Below are positions 35,628-44,155 of a DNA stretch of 64,000 bases, one piece after another. The notes beneath the pieces are model-generated. The model was not told the DNA's origin. It worked only from the letters and a program-made list of their open reading frames with translations, and made no database searches. Both the position numbers and the translations under genes were made by a program. Source of the DNA: Bin87 sp965220265 (GTDB lineage Bacteria > Chloroflexota > Dehalococcoidia > Lucifugimonadales > UBA3495); NCBI GenBank assembly GCA_965220265.1, contig CBDCPM010000001.1:1-64000 (forward strand), given 5' to 3'. Each line of letters opens with the position of its first letter. Position 1 is the stretch's first letter.

Positions 35628-36779
35628 CTACGCGTCGCTGGCGTGTGTCCTGACGGCGTTGAAGAGGGGCCGGGCGCGGGGCCTCAGCTTGGCTTTACCG
35701 TTATGGTCAAAATAGTAAGCGTACTCTTCGTCAGTGCTTCCCCAGAACTTGATGCCTGAAGTGATGAGTCCCTCGTTGTACGCGACCTGAAGACCCTCGT
35801 ATGGTATTTCCACTATGGTCTGGGTGACCATTCCGGAGTTCAACATGACGACCCTCCGGTCGGTGGCCACCACGACGCCGTTGTGAACTTCAGGCGCGAA
35901 ACGCTGAGCCCCGCCCACCGGTTGGCCCAGAGCCGCACCGAAGGCAGTGCTCACGGCCGCTCTGGTCACAGCCTGCGCGATGGTATCGAATTCATCGGCT
36001 GGGCCCCATCGGCCCCCCATCCAATACTCGATGCTCTCGTCATCCTCCAGTATCTCGTGGAGCATCCGGCGCTCGCCGGGATAGACGTCAGTCTTCTCGC
36101 CGGAAAGGTTGCTCATCAGCACGGCTACGATGCGCTCCAGCAGGTTGGGCTCGTTTCGGCCCCACATGGTCGACCGTTCCCGCCACTGGGCGTCGATTCG
36201 CTCCGTTTTGCCCATTGCAGCGTATTGGACTGCCGGCGTCCGACCAAAATCTGGTGCCGCGTTCGTTGAGGCGGATGGTTCCTCGAAATTGGACCCCAGG
36301 GGTGGAGGAGGGTTGGCCTTCGTGTCCTGCACCTTTTCGGCGAACCGACGAGCCTGGCCGTCGCGGACCTCCGTGATCTTGTTGATGCCCCGGGCATCGT
36401 CGTTGCCCAACCAATTGCTCAGGCTCAAGCCTGCGATGGTCAAACCGTCCCCAGCGCCGTCGTAATCCACTGAGGTTATGGTTTCCAAGGGCATCTCAGT
36501 GACCAAATGTGGTCCAAAGGATGCCCCCTTCAGCATCACCACCCGTTCCCTCGTTACGAGGGCTACTCCCTTGTTCCGCCGCATTCGGTCCATGCGGCCT
36601 GCATCTTCCCGGAACACGGAGCCAGGGCCCCAAGTGCAGGAAACCAGCGCCTCGATCTCCTCGTCATCTTGCAGTAACTCGTGCAGCGACCGGAGCTCCG
36701 AGGAGTGGTCCTTTCCCCAACCCGGCTGCAGCGTCTGCCAGCGGGCATCGATCCTGCCTCGCTTATCCTGCATAGCCAT
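35628..36779 (-). CDS. Protein with two PH-like domains
   Basis: A 383-residue soluble protein built from two similar halves. Each has a LHE(L/I)L(Q/E)DDE.IE segment, then WGP, then RRVVML or RERVVML and an (I/L)xxI/L strand, as in bacterial PH-like (bPH/YokE-type) domains; the linker is about residues 150-195. Two in-frame ATGs (36779, 36773) share GGAG. It lies 300 bases upstream of the DUF2207-like protein in the same direction, and both seem tied to the membrane or its proteins. Function unknown. Confidence 0.6.
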   Translation of the reverse strand: MAMQDKRGRIDARWQTLQPGWGKDHSSELRSLHELLQDDEEIEALVSCTWGPGSVFREDAGRMDRMRRNKGVALVTRERVVMLKGASFGPHLVTEMPLETITSVDYDGAGDGLTIAGLSLSNWLGNDDARGINKITEVRDGQARRFAEKVQDTKANPPPPLGSNFEEPSASTNAAPDFGRTPAVQYAAMGKTERIDAQWRERSTMWGRNEPNLLERIVAVLMSNLSGEKTDVYPGERRMLHEILEDDESIEYWMGGRWGPADEFDTIAQAVTRAAVSTAFGAALGQPVGGAQRFAPEVHNGVVVATDRRVVMLNSGMVTQTIVEIPYEGLQVAYNEGLITSGIKFWGSTDEEYAYYFDHNGKAKLRPRARPLFNAVRTHASDA

Positions 36780-37035
36780 TATCTATCTCCGGGGTAGATT
36801 TCATTGCGTACGGCATCAACGCCCGACGAGTCCAACAGCGGTCACCTGACACAGACCTCGAGCTTCTACTTCTGACCTACCAACGGTGAGGTGGACCGGG
36901 GAAACTGGATAAATGAAGGAATTGCGCTTTGCGTTCCCTGTAAACCTGCAGTATGCAGAACCTCGCTACGAATCGTGGTCGCAGTATAGCAGCGCGTGCT
37001 GTTTCGGAGAAAAAAGGGTGAAACCCTCGGCTGCC

Positions 37036-37077
37036 CAGCAGGTGCCCGCTGGTTGGAAGACTGGCGGGCACCTGCTG
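37036..37077. repeat. Perfect 14-bp inverted repeat
   Basis: CAGCAGGTGCCCGC (37036-37049) is exactly complementary to GCGGGCACCTGCTG (37064-37077) with a 14-base loop. It has no T-run next to it on the plus side, so a protein site or mobile-element scar is as likely as a terminator. Confidence 0.6.
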
Positions 37078-37191
37078 ACGCCCTATTTCTCATCCCTCTG
37101 CAGTGGTGAACCTACACTTTCGCCGGGATAATTGAGGGCCTGTCCCCCTTGCCTCATAGAGAAATGTTGCTGAACTTCGCTCGCACAAGGT

Positions 37192-37353
37192 CTCCTGGCG
37201 GATCCAGCCACGAAATGGGAGATAACTTGCCACCGCCGTTGGGAAGACTCGCTGCAACCCATTGGCGGAACTGATTTGCCCGCGCCTTGCGCAGACGGCT
37301 CGGCCTTATTGATACCCACGTTGGATCGCTCAAAATGGTCATTATGTAAAACG
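37192..37353. repeat. Dispersed repeat, copy e (second long form)
   Basis: The core TTATTGATACCCACGTTGGA through ATTATGTAAAACG (37306-37353) is preceded by about 115 bases that match the region before copy f (43505-43619), for example CTCCTG, GCCACGA and GCCACCG in the same order and spacing. Confidence 0.6.
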
Positions 37354-37751
37354 ACCACTGCCAGAATGCCGCATACCGGCCCAATGGGGATTTCGTCGTC
37401 TCGTTTTTCCGCCCTCGATGATTCAATGCGTCACGTCATGGCAGTGTTCCGTGGAATGGTGTAATGAACGTCAGCCTCTCTGACCTTCAGGCAGCCAAAC
37501 TGTGAGGCCGATAACCTGGAAGTTAGGGACGGGCGCGGTCACTCGTGCCGTAGCTGTACCGGCTCCCCATTCTCAGTCTTCCGACGGCGGTGCGGATCGT
37601 AGCCGGCCAAAGGTGCGATAAGTGGCTCTTATCACCCGTTTAGGAGGGTCCGAAGCTTGGCTCGATTTACGTCCTTTTCCGCCACTCGCCGGCGGGCAAA
37701 TGACACGGGGCGGCTCCATCGCTCGACCCTTCGGGCATCGCCCTGGCTTTA

Positions 37752-38486
37752 CTACGCGTCGGAGGCACCCTCAACCGAGTCTGTGGCAGCCGCCTCACCT
37801 CTCTTCCGTATCATCAACCTGACCATATCGGCGAGAAAGTCCCTTTCCTCCTCGGTGAGCTCACTATCCATGGCTTTGGCTTTTCTGGCTCCCTGGTACC
37901 CCCCTTTACGGTCGGTGAGGTCGCCGACTCTCTGTAGATCGCGATACGGGATGCCGTACAACACGGCCACAGCATTTCTGCCCTTCTTTGGCGGAACTGT
38001 CTTCTCAAGACAGGTCAGGCAAAAATACGCCACCGCGGTCAGGGTTTGCGGATCCCGCGAATACACGTCGTACCGCTGTCGCATAGCGGCAAACAGCTTG
38101 TCATCAAAGTCAACGGTAACTCCCAGGGGCGGATTTGGGTAATCGACCGGAGCGTGTATGGCGGAAGGACGTATCGATGCCAATGTTACCCACGATGGCA
38201 CATGCCGATCCCCGAACACGGGGTCGCGGTCCACGATCTCGGCCCGGATGAATTCCAAGCGTAATTTGCCGGCGCCGATGGTCAGGTCGGCCTGAAATTC
38301 CCACTCCTCAATGTAATCGCGGACCGCCGCTCGCGCCGATGCCTCGTCCGCATAATGGCCATGGAGTTCCAAAGTGACCTCTCCGCCGTCCATTACCACG
38401 TCAACCCTCCCCCGCCGGTGCACGCTTCGCTGTGTCGATCTGTAATTCACATCATCGTTGCGGGCCACTCGGTAATGCAAAGCCAT
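37752..38486 (-). CDS. Conserved-looking hypothetical protein
   Basis: I do not recognise this family. From ATG 38486 it has 244 residues: an N-terminal beta-rich part (VDVVMDGGEVTLELHGHYAD) with an alpha/beta look, then a middle part ending TAVAYFCLTCLEKTVPPKK and a basic C-terminal helix region (EEERDFLADMVRLMIRKRG). There is no signal or membrane segment. A GTG or TTG further upstream (to 38552) is possible, and no clear Shine-Dalgarno supports either. It precedes nothing in operon distance. Confidence 0.5.
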   Translation of the reverse strand: MALHYRVARNDDVNYRSTQRSVHRRGRVDVVMDGGEVTLELHGHYADEASARAAVRDYIEEWEFQADLTIGAGKLRLEFIRAEIVDRDPVFGDRHVPSWVTLASIRPSAIHAPVDYPNPPLGVTVDFDDKLFAAMRQRYDVYSRDPQTLTAVAYFCLTCLEKTVPPKKGRNAVAVLYGIPYRDLQRVGDLTDRKGGYQGARKAKAMDSELTEEERDFLADMVRLMIRKRGEAAATDSVEGASDA

Positions 38487-38714
38487 CACGTGGGGATTAA
38501 CAGGTTCGCGGACGCTCAAGTGCCTTCCTCCTATTGTCCGGAGAGTTCCCAACGTTTTCGTGCAGTTGCCTGGACCCTGGCCGAACCCCCACTCGGCTTG
38601 ACGCTAAATAGTCCGGCGGCGGATTGTGCCGTCCCTGTTTGGGAAGACAGCGATGACTTGCACTGAGCATCAGAACCTCACCGCCATTTTAAAACTACCC
38701 CGCCACACCCGGAG

Positions 38715-39626
38715 TCACGCCCGCCAGATGTCGAGGCGCTGCCAGTCCGCTAGGAAACCCGTGCGACCTTGAGGAATGCGTGGGTATCGATTCATCAGGG
38801 TTTTCAAGCCCTCTGCCCATCCCGCACCGCCCTGGATGACCCCGGTCAAATAGGCAACCATCACCAACGCGTTATAAAGCCCACCGTTATCAGCCCGATT
38901 GAAGAACCCGGGTGAATCCCTGAATCCACCCAGCCTCTTTGGTACTGCAATCCTGGTGATGAACTCCCTATCCCACAAGCGCTCGTGATGCGCGCAGATG
39001 TTTCTGATCGGCGCCAAGTGGCGCAGGACCGCCCGCAGTATCCGCTCGTCAATCCCGTAGGCGCCGGCAACCAGTCGTCGCACCGGGCGGCAGGTGTCTC
39101 CGTACCATCTGGAAAGCTGACCAAACGACATCACCTCGACAATCGCCCAGATCGGGCAATCCGCAAAATGGTAATGGTGCGTTCCTCTGCCATGCCGGTC
39201 ATAGGCTCGATGCAGGTCTGCCAAATTCTGATAGTACCGTGATGAGAACAGTTGTGAATTCAAGTGCGCAGACGGACCGTCGCCTGCGCCGCCGGCCAGA
39301 TGGTGAGCCCATTGGGTACGTACGGATACCTCAATGTGGTTGAAAGCATCCAGGAGCAGAGTGCGCAATTCCCGATCGAATTCATACCGCTCGATCACGG
39401 CATCGAAGGTAGCGCCAGTTCTGAAGGCGTGCCGGTCGCCGTTTACCGTCCGATCTTCGAAGGGATCCCAGTAGCCCCGCAATCGATAGAAATTGACGTG
39501 GCTGAGGAAATGGGTGGCCTTCTCCGGATGCGGAATCGCCATGCCGCGTTGCCACAACTGGTCCAGGCGATCCTGGATGGACGTACCGGGAGCAGGGGAC
39601 GTCAAACTCGTCTCCCCAGTGGTCAT
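38715..39626 (-). CDS. Abi family protein (Abi_2, HEPN ribonuclease-like)
   Basis: A 303-residue member of the AbiD/AbiF-like family. FLSHVNFYRLRGYWDPFE, the YEFDRELRTLLLDAFNHIEVS helix, and the HEPN catalytic motif Arg-x4-His in APIRNICAHHERLWDRE are all present. Such proteins abort phage infection, probably by RNA cleavage; some are regulated by RNA. It is a single gene with a weak ribosome-binding site. It lies between a hypothetical gene and an IS66 element. Confidence 0.88.
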   Translation of the reverse strand: MTTGETSLTSPAPGTSIQDRLDQLWQRGMAIPHPEKATHFLSHVNFYRLRGYWDPFEDRTVNGDRHAFRTGATFDAVIERYEFDRELRTLLLDAFNHIEVSVRTQWAHHLAGGAGDGPSAHLNSQLFSSRYYQNLADLHRAYDRHGRGTHHYHFADCPIWAIVEVMSFGQLSRWYGDTCRPVRRLVAGAYGIDERILRAVLRHLAPIRNICAHHERLWDREFITRIAVPKRLGGFRDSPGFFNRADNGGLYNALVMVAYLTGVIQGGAGWAEGLKTLMNRYPRIPQGRTGFLADWQRLDIWRA

Positions 39627-39740
39627 TTTATCGCCTATAGAATAGTAAACCCCCCTGGTGCGCCGTTCCGATGAGAGGCGTGAGGGGTATTGTCAGAACT
39701 AAGCTACTATGCCGATAGCAGGCTGTCAAATCCAATCCTG

Positions 39741-39760
39741 GTAACTGTTCAGAGTTGATG
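39741..39760. repeat. Solitary IS66-like end
   Basis: GTAACTGTTCAGAGTTGATG resembles the left tip of the full IS66 copy 127 bases away (GTAACAGTTCAGACTTGG). Both are preceded by CCAATCCTG, so this is either an older insertion or a local duplication. Confidence 0.5.
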
Positions 39761-39867
39761 AGATCTGCGGGCTTTTTGGCCGTTCCCAGAGCCGTGGCCA
39801 AGTAGGCAATTCCGGTGCTGAGCCGATCAGATCCCCTCAAACGTGAACAATTACCAATCCTGGGCCA

Positions 39868-41319
39868 GTAACAGTTCAGACTTGGTGAGGTGAATTGGCC
39901 GGATCCGGGTTTCCGAACGCTGGCGTGGGTGGCAGTCGTTATGTCATATAGAGGGAGTGGATACTGAGAGTGACCTGACCACCGCCGACCGCGATTTCCT
40001 CATCGCCATCATCGCCCAACTGCAGGCCACCGTTCTGGAACAGCAGCGGGTGATTGAGCGGTTGGAGCGGCGGATTGCCGAACTGGAGGCCAGGCGAAGC
40101 CGGACGGCCCGCCGCGAATGCCCGGCCTCAAGGCGAAATCGGGTCGCCAGCCCCCAGCGCAGCAGCAGCCCAGAAAGCAGCGACGCCACGGCTTCGCCCG
40201 CCCGCGCATGACACCGACCCATCGGGTGGAGCACGTGGTGGAGAGCTGTCCCGATTGCGGGACGCACCTGACTGGCGGCTGGGTCCAGCGCACCCGGGAA
40301 GTCATCGAGTTGCCGGTGGTTCCGGTGCAAGTCACCGAGCATGTCTTCATCGCCAGGACCTGCCCAGTGTGTCGGCGGCGCCGAGTGCCCACCGCGCAAC
40401 TGGACGGCGTGGCACTGGGGCGCCAACGCCTGGGCGTCAACCTGATCAGCCGCATCGCCACGCCACGGGAAGAAGGGCGCCTGCCGATCCGCAGCATCCA
40501 GTGGTATCTGCGCACCGTCCATCAGCTGCGCCTCAGCGTGGGGGCCATTGTGAGCGCCATTCACCAGACCGCGCAACAGGCCCAACCAGCAGTGGCCGCG
40601 ATGGTGGACCGCATCCGCGCCAGCCCAGTGGTCCACGCCGACGAAACCGGCTGGCGTCAGAATGGGAACAACGGTTACGTCTGGACTTTCAGCACTCCCA
40701 CCGAGCGCTACTTCCTGCGGCGGGGTCGGGGCAAGGCGGTGGTGGACGAGGCGCTGGGCGAGGCATTCTCCGGAGTACTGGTCAGCGATTTCTACGCCGC
40801 CTATCACCATTACGATGGCCCCAAGCAACGGTGCTGGGCGCACCTGCTGCGGGACATCCACGACCTGCGGGCCCTCTACCTCAAAGATGCCCCGCTGGCC
40901 CGCTGGGCGGCGGCAGTCCATCGACTCTACGAGGAAGCCAAAGCCTTCTCTCATCCTCAGGCCCAGCGACGGCGTGTCGCTCAACTGGCCTTGGAGCGGA
41001 AGCTGCTGGCCATCTGCCGCCCTTTCCTGTCTGAGCCGTCGGCTGTCCAGGGCAAACTGTGCCGGCGCATCGAGCGCCACATCAAGGAACTCTTCGTCTT
41101 CGTGGCCGAACCGGACGTGCCAGCGGACAACAACGCTGCCGAGCGCAGCCTGCGTCATCTGGTCATCAGCCGCAAGGTCAGCGGCGGCACCCGCTCGGAG
41201 CAGGGCACCGAGAGCAAGATGACGCTGGCATCCATCTTCGGCACCTGGCGCGCCCAAGGTTTAAATCCTCTCGCCGCCTGCCGTCAGCTGCTCACTTCCC
41301 CCCAAGTCTGAACTGTTAC
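39868..41319. mobile_element. IS66-family element (single-gene type)
   Basis: The element starts GTAACAGTTCAGACTTGG and ends with its inverse (CCAAGTCTGAACTGTTAC). GTAA is the usual IS66 tip. Eight bases flank each side as CTGGGCCA (39860-39867) and CTGCGCCA (41320-41327), a target duplication with one mismatch. At 1452 bp it carries only the transposase, without TnpA or TnpB. Confidence 0.85.
39957..41311 (+). pseudogene. IS66 transposase, frameshifted near N-terminus
   Basis: The N-terminal coiled coil (LQATVLEQQRVIERLERRIA) is read in one frame from GTG 39957 and the rest in another from about 40118 (MPGLKAKSGRQ). The main part keeps the zinc-finger-like C-x2-C pairs, the catalytic ASPVVHADETGWRQNG and SDFYAAYHHY, and the C-terminal NNAAERSLRHLVISRKVSGG. 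The shift falls between 40090 and 40118. A single-base indel is likely; programmed frameshifting is possible but no clear slippery run is seen. Confidence 0.85.
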
Positions 41320-41405
41320 CTGCGCCACGGTAGCAGTGGTGTAAACTACCGCACCAATCCTACAGTCGGACGAGATTCGGCCAGACCATTCCGCGCATAA
41401 TCAGC

Positions 41406-42167
41406 ATGGGCGACAAATCGTCAATCGAGTGGACTGACGCAACCTGGAACCCCGTGACAGGTTGCACAAAGGTCACGCGCGGGTGTGACAACTGTTATGC
41501 CGAGCGGTTTGCCGAGCGGTTTCGCGGTACTCTCGGTCATCATTTCGAAAGCGGGTTCGACCTCACACTCCGGCCCGAGAGACTGTCCCAACCCCTCAGA
41601 TGGAAGCGTCCGCGAAGGATCTTTGTGAATTCAATGAGCGACCTGTTTCACAAGGATATTCCCAATGACTTCATTGACCGTGTGTTCGACACGATGGAAG
41701 CGGCCGATCGGCACGTTTTTCAGGTACTGACAAAGCGGAGTTCCCTCATGGGAGATTACCTACGGCATCGATACGGATCGGAACTCACCCCACGCCATAT
41801 CTGGTGTGGCGTTTCCGTAGAAGACGGCATGGCAACCGCCAGGGTACGACACCTTCAGAAAGCTCCAGTCTCGGTTCGTTTTCTTTCCGTAGAACCGCTG
41901 CTGGGTCCGGTGGGAGATATGGATATTGAAGGGATCTCCTGGGTCATCGTCGGCGGGGAGAGCGGTCCGAAAGCCCGCCCGATGGAGCTGCCCTGGGTCC
42001 TTGACATAAGGGACCTCTGTGCACGGGAAGGAGTTCCGTTTTTCTTCAAGCAGTGGGGCGGACGGACGCCCAAATCAGGCGGACGGCTACTCGAGGGAAT
42101 AGAGCATAATGCCACGCCTAATTACCTCAATGCGGAGGAAGGAGATGCCCTTTGTATGGCACCCTAA
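41406..42167 (+). CDS. DUF5131 / phage Gp37-Gp68-like three-Cys-motif protein, copy 2
   Basis: This 253-residue protein is the same length as copy 1 (2401-3162) and very similar throughout, with Cys20, Cys27 and Cys30 in VTGCTKVTRGCDNCYAERF. Most differences are scattered conservative changes, for example between residues 75-160. Its TcmP partner overlaps it by 23 bases, exactly the arrangement of copy 1. It starts 86 bases after the IS66 tip, in a region that may have supplied its promoter (CATAAT 4 bases before the ATG), so it too could be leaderless. Confidence 0.88.
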   Translation: MGDKSSIEWTDATWNPVTGCTKVTRGCDNCYAERFAERFRGTLGHHFESGFDLTLRPERLSQPLRWKRPRRIFVNSMSDLFHKDIPNDFIDRVFDTMEAADRHVFQVLTKRSSLMGDYLRHRYGSELTPRHIWCGVSVEDGMATARVRHLQKAPVSVRFLSVEPLLGPVGDMDIEGISWVIVGGESGPKARPMELPWVLDIRDLCAREGVPFFFKQWGGRTPKSGGRLLEGIEHNATPNYLNAEEGDALCMAP

Positions 42168-43395
42168 CTCCCCTCCTCCGGAGGTTGAGGAACACAGCAA
42201 GGCGAAGCTCAATGTTTTTCGCAGATACCTTTGTGCGTATTTAGACAAGATGGGCTTGAATCCAGCTCGGGATGAACTCAAACTCGATCTCGTCGATGGA
42301 TTCGCTGGGGGCGGGATATTTCAGGATGGCGGCAACACCGCATCCGGCACACCCCTGATCATGCTTGAAGAGTGCAGGAGCGCCCAGGAGAGACTGAATC
42401 AAAACCGTACCAAACCCCTGCGCTTCGATTGCCAGTATCACTTTGTTGATGTGAACCCCGATCACACCCATCACCTTCGCCAGGTCCTGGCCGACCGTGA
42501 CTACGGAGTCGATGGAGATGAAATTGTTGTCCACGACAGCCGGTTTGAAGACGTAGCTGATGAAATCATTGCAGCGATTCTGCATCGGCAGCCGCGGGCT
42601 GGCCGCGCCATTTTTCTCTTGGATCAAACCGGGTTCTCCCAGGTGGAACTCGACTTGGTTAACCGCATTTTTGCAAAGCTGCCGAGAGCGGAGGTTATCC
42701 TGACGTTCGCGGCGGACGCGCTGATTAATCATCTCGCAGAAAGGCCACAATTTATACGGGCAGTTGCCCCACTCGAGCTGACGGAATCCCAAATACACGA
42801 CTTGATTGAGTTCAGGGACGGCGACGGTGGCAGGGCGTTGGCTCAGCGCGTGTTGCGCGACCATTTTCATGCTGCTACAGGCGCGACCTATGATACGCCC
42901 TTCTTCATCCGGCCCAAGCAGTCCCGCCGCGCCTTATGGTTCCTGCATCTTTCGAGGCACCCAACAGCACGGGACGTCATGATCCAATGCCATTGGAATA
43001 GCTTCAATACCTTCGTGCACTATGGCTCTGGCGGCTTCGACATGATGGGATGGGATGCGTTGAACACCGGCACACTGCCGCTTTTTCACTTTGAGGAACT
43101 CGATGTGAATCAGATGCGGAATCAACTGCTCGACGACATGCCAGCGGAACTGCATGCTTTGGCAGCTGAAAACCCGGTCACTGTGGACGTGATGCACCAT
43201 GCGCTCGCAAACAAAACCGCTGCTCGATTCTCGGACCTCGACGGGGTTGTTCTGGAGTTGGCTCACGCGAGGGAGTTTGACATCATAAATCCCGACGGCA
43301 AGCCACGTTCGCGCAAGCTGACGAGACTTGGGGCGACTGATCGGATTGCAGTGCCCCCAATGCGATTATTTCCCGGCTGGTCGCGAATGCCCTGA
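42145..43395 (+). CDS. Three-Cys-motif partner protein TcmP, copy 2
   Basis: A 416-residue homologue of the protein at 1155-2423; by eye roughly three quarters of residues agree (not computed). The methyltransferase-like motifs DGFAGGG, FVDVNPDH and LLDQTGF are all kept, as are FFIRPKQSRRALWFLHLSRH and GGFDMMGWDALN. The start is ATG 42145 because GGAGGA lies 5 bases upstream and the N-terminal MPF.W is shared. The two copies diverge mainly at the C-terminus after RSR/RSL. Confidence 0.85.
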   Translation: MPFVWHPNSPPPEVEEHSKAKLNVFRRYLCAYLDKMGLNPARDELKLDLVDGFAGGGIFQDGGNTASGTPLIMLEECRSAQERLNQNRTKPLRFDCQYHFVDVNPDHTHHLRQVLADRDYGVDGDEIVVHDSRFEDVADEIIAAILHRQPRAGRAIFLLDQTGFSQVELDLVNRIFAKLPRAEVILTFAADALINHLAERPQFIRAVAPLELTESQIHDLIEFRDGDGGRALAQRVLRDHFHAATGATYDTPFFIRPKQSRRALWFLHLSRHPTARDVMIQCHWNSFNTFVHYGSGGFDMMGWDALNTGTLPLFHFEELDVNQMRNQLLDDMPAELHALAAENPVTVDVMHHALANKTAARFSDLDGVVLELAHAREFDIINPDGKPRSRKLTRLGATDRIAVPPMRLFPGWSRMP

Positions 43396-43504
43396 ACCAG
43401 GGGCATTGAACTAAGGGAGCACAGCTGGGTCGGTGCGTGCGCTCAATGGAAGTGAGGATTGAGGACCGAGTGATAGACGACAATTAGTCCTGCCGGCCTG
43501 TTGC

Positions 43505-43665
43505 CTCCTGACGAATCGCGCCACGAGACGTGAGATAGCCGGCCACCGTCGTCGGAAATACCCACTACAACGCATCGGTGGACCTGATCTGTCCGTGCGC
43601 CGTTCCGGCACCCTCCGCTTTATTGATACCCGCGTTGGTTCGCCAAAGAGTCATTACGTAAATCG
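43505..43665. repeat. Dispersed repeat, copy f (second long form)
   Basis: The core TTATTGATACCCGCGTTGGT to TCATTACGTAAATCGG (43620-43665) is preceded by about 115 bases similar to those before copy e (37192-37305). A partial GCTATTGATACCCC recurs at 43848. Confidence 0.6.
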
Positions 43666-43956
43666 GTTCGTGCGGGGCGTGTCGCCACTGGCCCGATTGC
43701 GATTTCCGCCGCCCTGATTTCCACGGGCCGGATTACGGAAATCGCTGCCACGTTGCCCGCCACTCGTCGCCAGGCCTCGCCACCGCACGGTCGTCGCGAT
43801 GGAAATCGCAATCCGATCGTCCCCACCAGGATGCCATCTACACGGGACGCTATTGATACCCCTCGCCCCGGGAAAGGGGCCAGATTTGGTCACCGTATCC
43901 GGCCTGCCGGAGGGGAACAGCGCCTTCCGGCGCGGGGCGCGTCAATTTGTGGGCGA

Positions 43957-43990
43957 AAAAGCCCCCGCCGGATCTACCGGCGAGGGGTAA
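43957..43990 (-). terminator. Candidate rho-independent terminator of amt
   Basis: On the minus strand CCCCTCGCCGG-TAGAT-CCGGCGGGGG can fold into a 6-bp plus 3-bp GC stem and is followed by CTTTTTC. It lies about 170 bases past the amt stop. Confidence 0.5.
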
Positions 43991-44117
43991 GGGGGTGACC
44001 GGCGCCGTTTGCCGCCCGGCGCCGTCACTGGTGATTACGCTGGCCCTACGGGAACGGATTGCCGCGCCAGGTGCCGGGCGCGGCCATGCATCAACGCTGG
44101 CTGGCCGGAAACCTACT

Positions 44118-44146
44118 CTGTTCAGAGTTGAGGGGGAAGTGAGCAG
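44118..44146. repeat. IS66 3'-end scar
   Basis: Read on the minus strand this matches the last codons and right tip of the IS66 copy at 41280-41315 (CTGCTCACTTCCCCC then AACTCTGAACAG). The rest of that element is gone. Confidence 0.5.
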
Positions 44147-44155
44147 TTGCGCGAT

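Larger units (their letters stand above)
36780..37751. other. Intergenic, repeats only
   Basis: About 970 bases without a convincing gene. It contains a small GGGT-TTC-ACCC hairpin followed by six T on the minus strand (37007-37023), a 14-bp inverted repeat (37036-37077) and a long-form dispersed repeat (37192-37353). Confidence 0.5.
43666..44155. other. Intergenic, GC-rich hairpins downstream of amt
   Basis: No gene is supported. The sequence is rich in GC palindromes (for example CCGGCGCCG repeats near 44000-44030), holds the candidate amt terminator and an IS66 scar at 44118-44146. Confidence 0.45.

Noticed and set aside
37621..37751. tRNA-like or riboswitch-like fold in gene-free stretches
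   Set aside because: No T-loop, acceptor stem or known aptamer core could be aligned here or in the other gaps by eye.
43850..44030. GC-rich palindromes as a glnK/amt regulatory RNA
   Set aside because: They lie downstream of amt and are better explained by one terminator and REP-like hairpins; no known RNA motif is visible.
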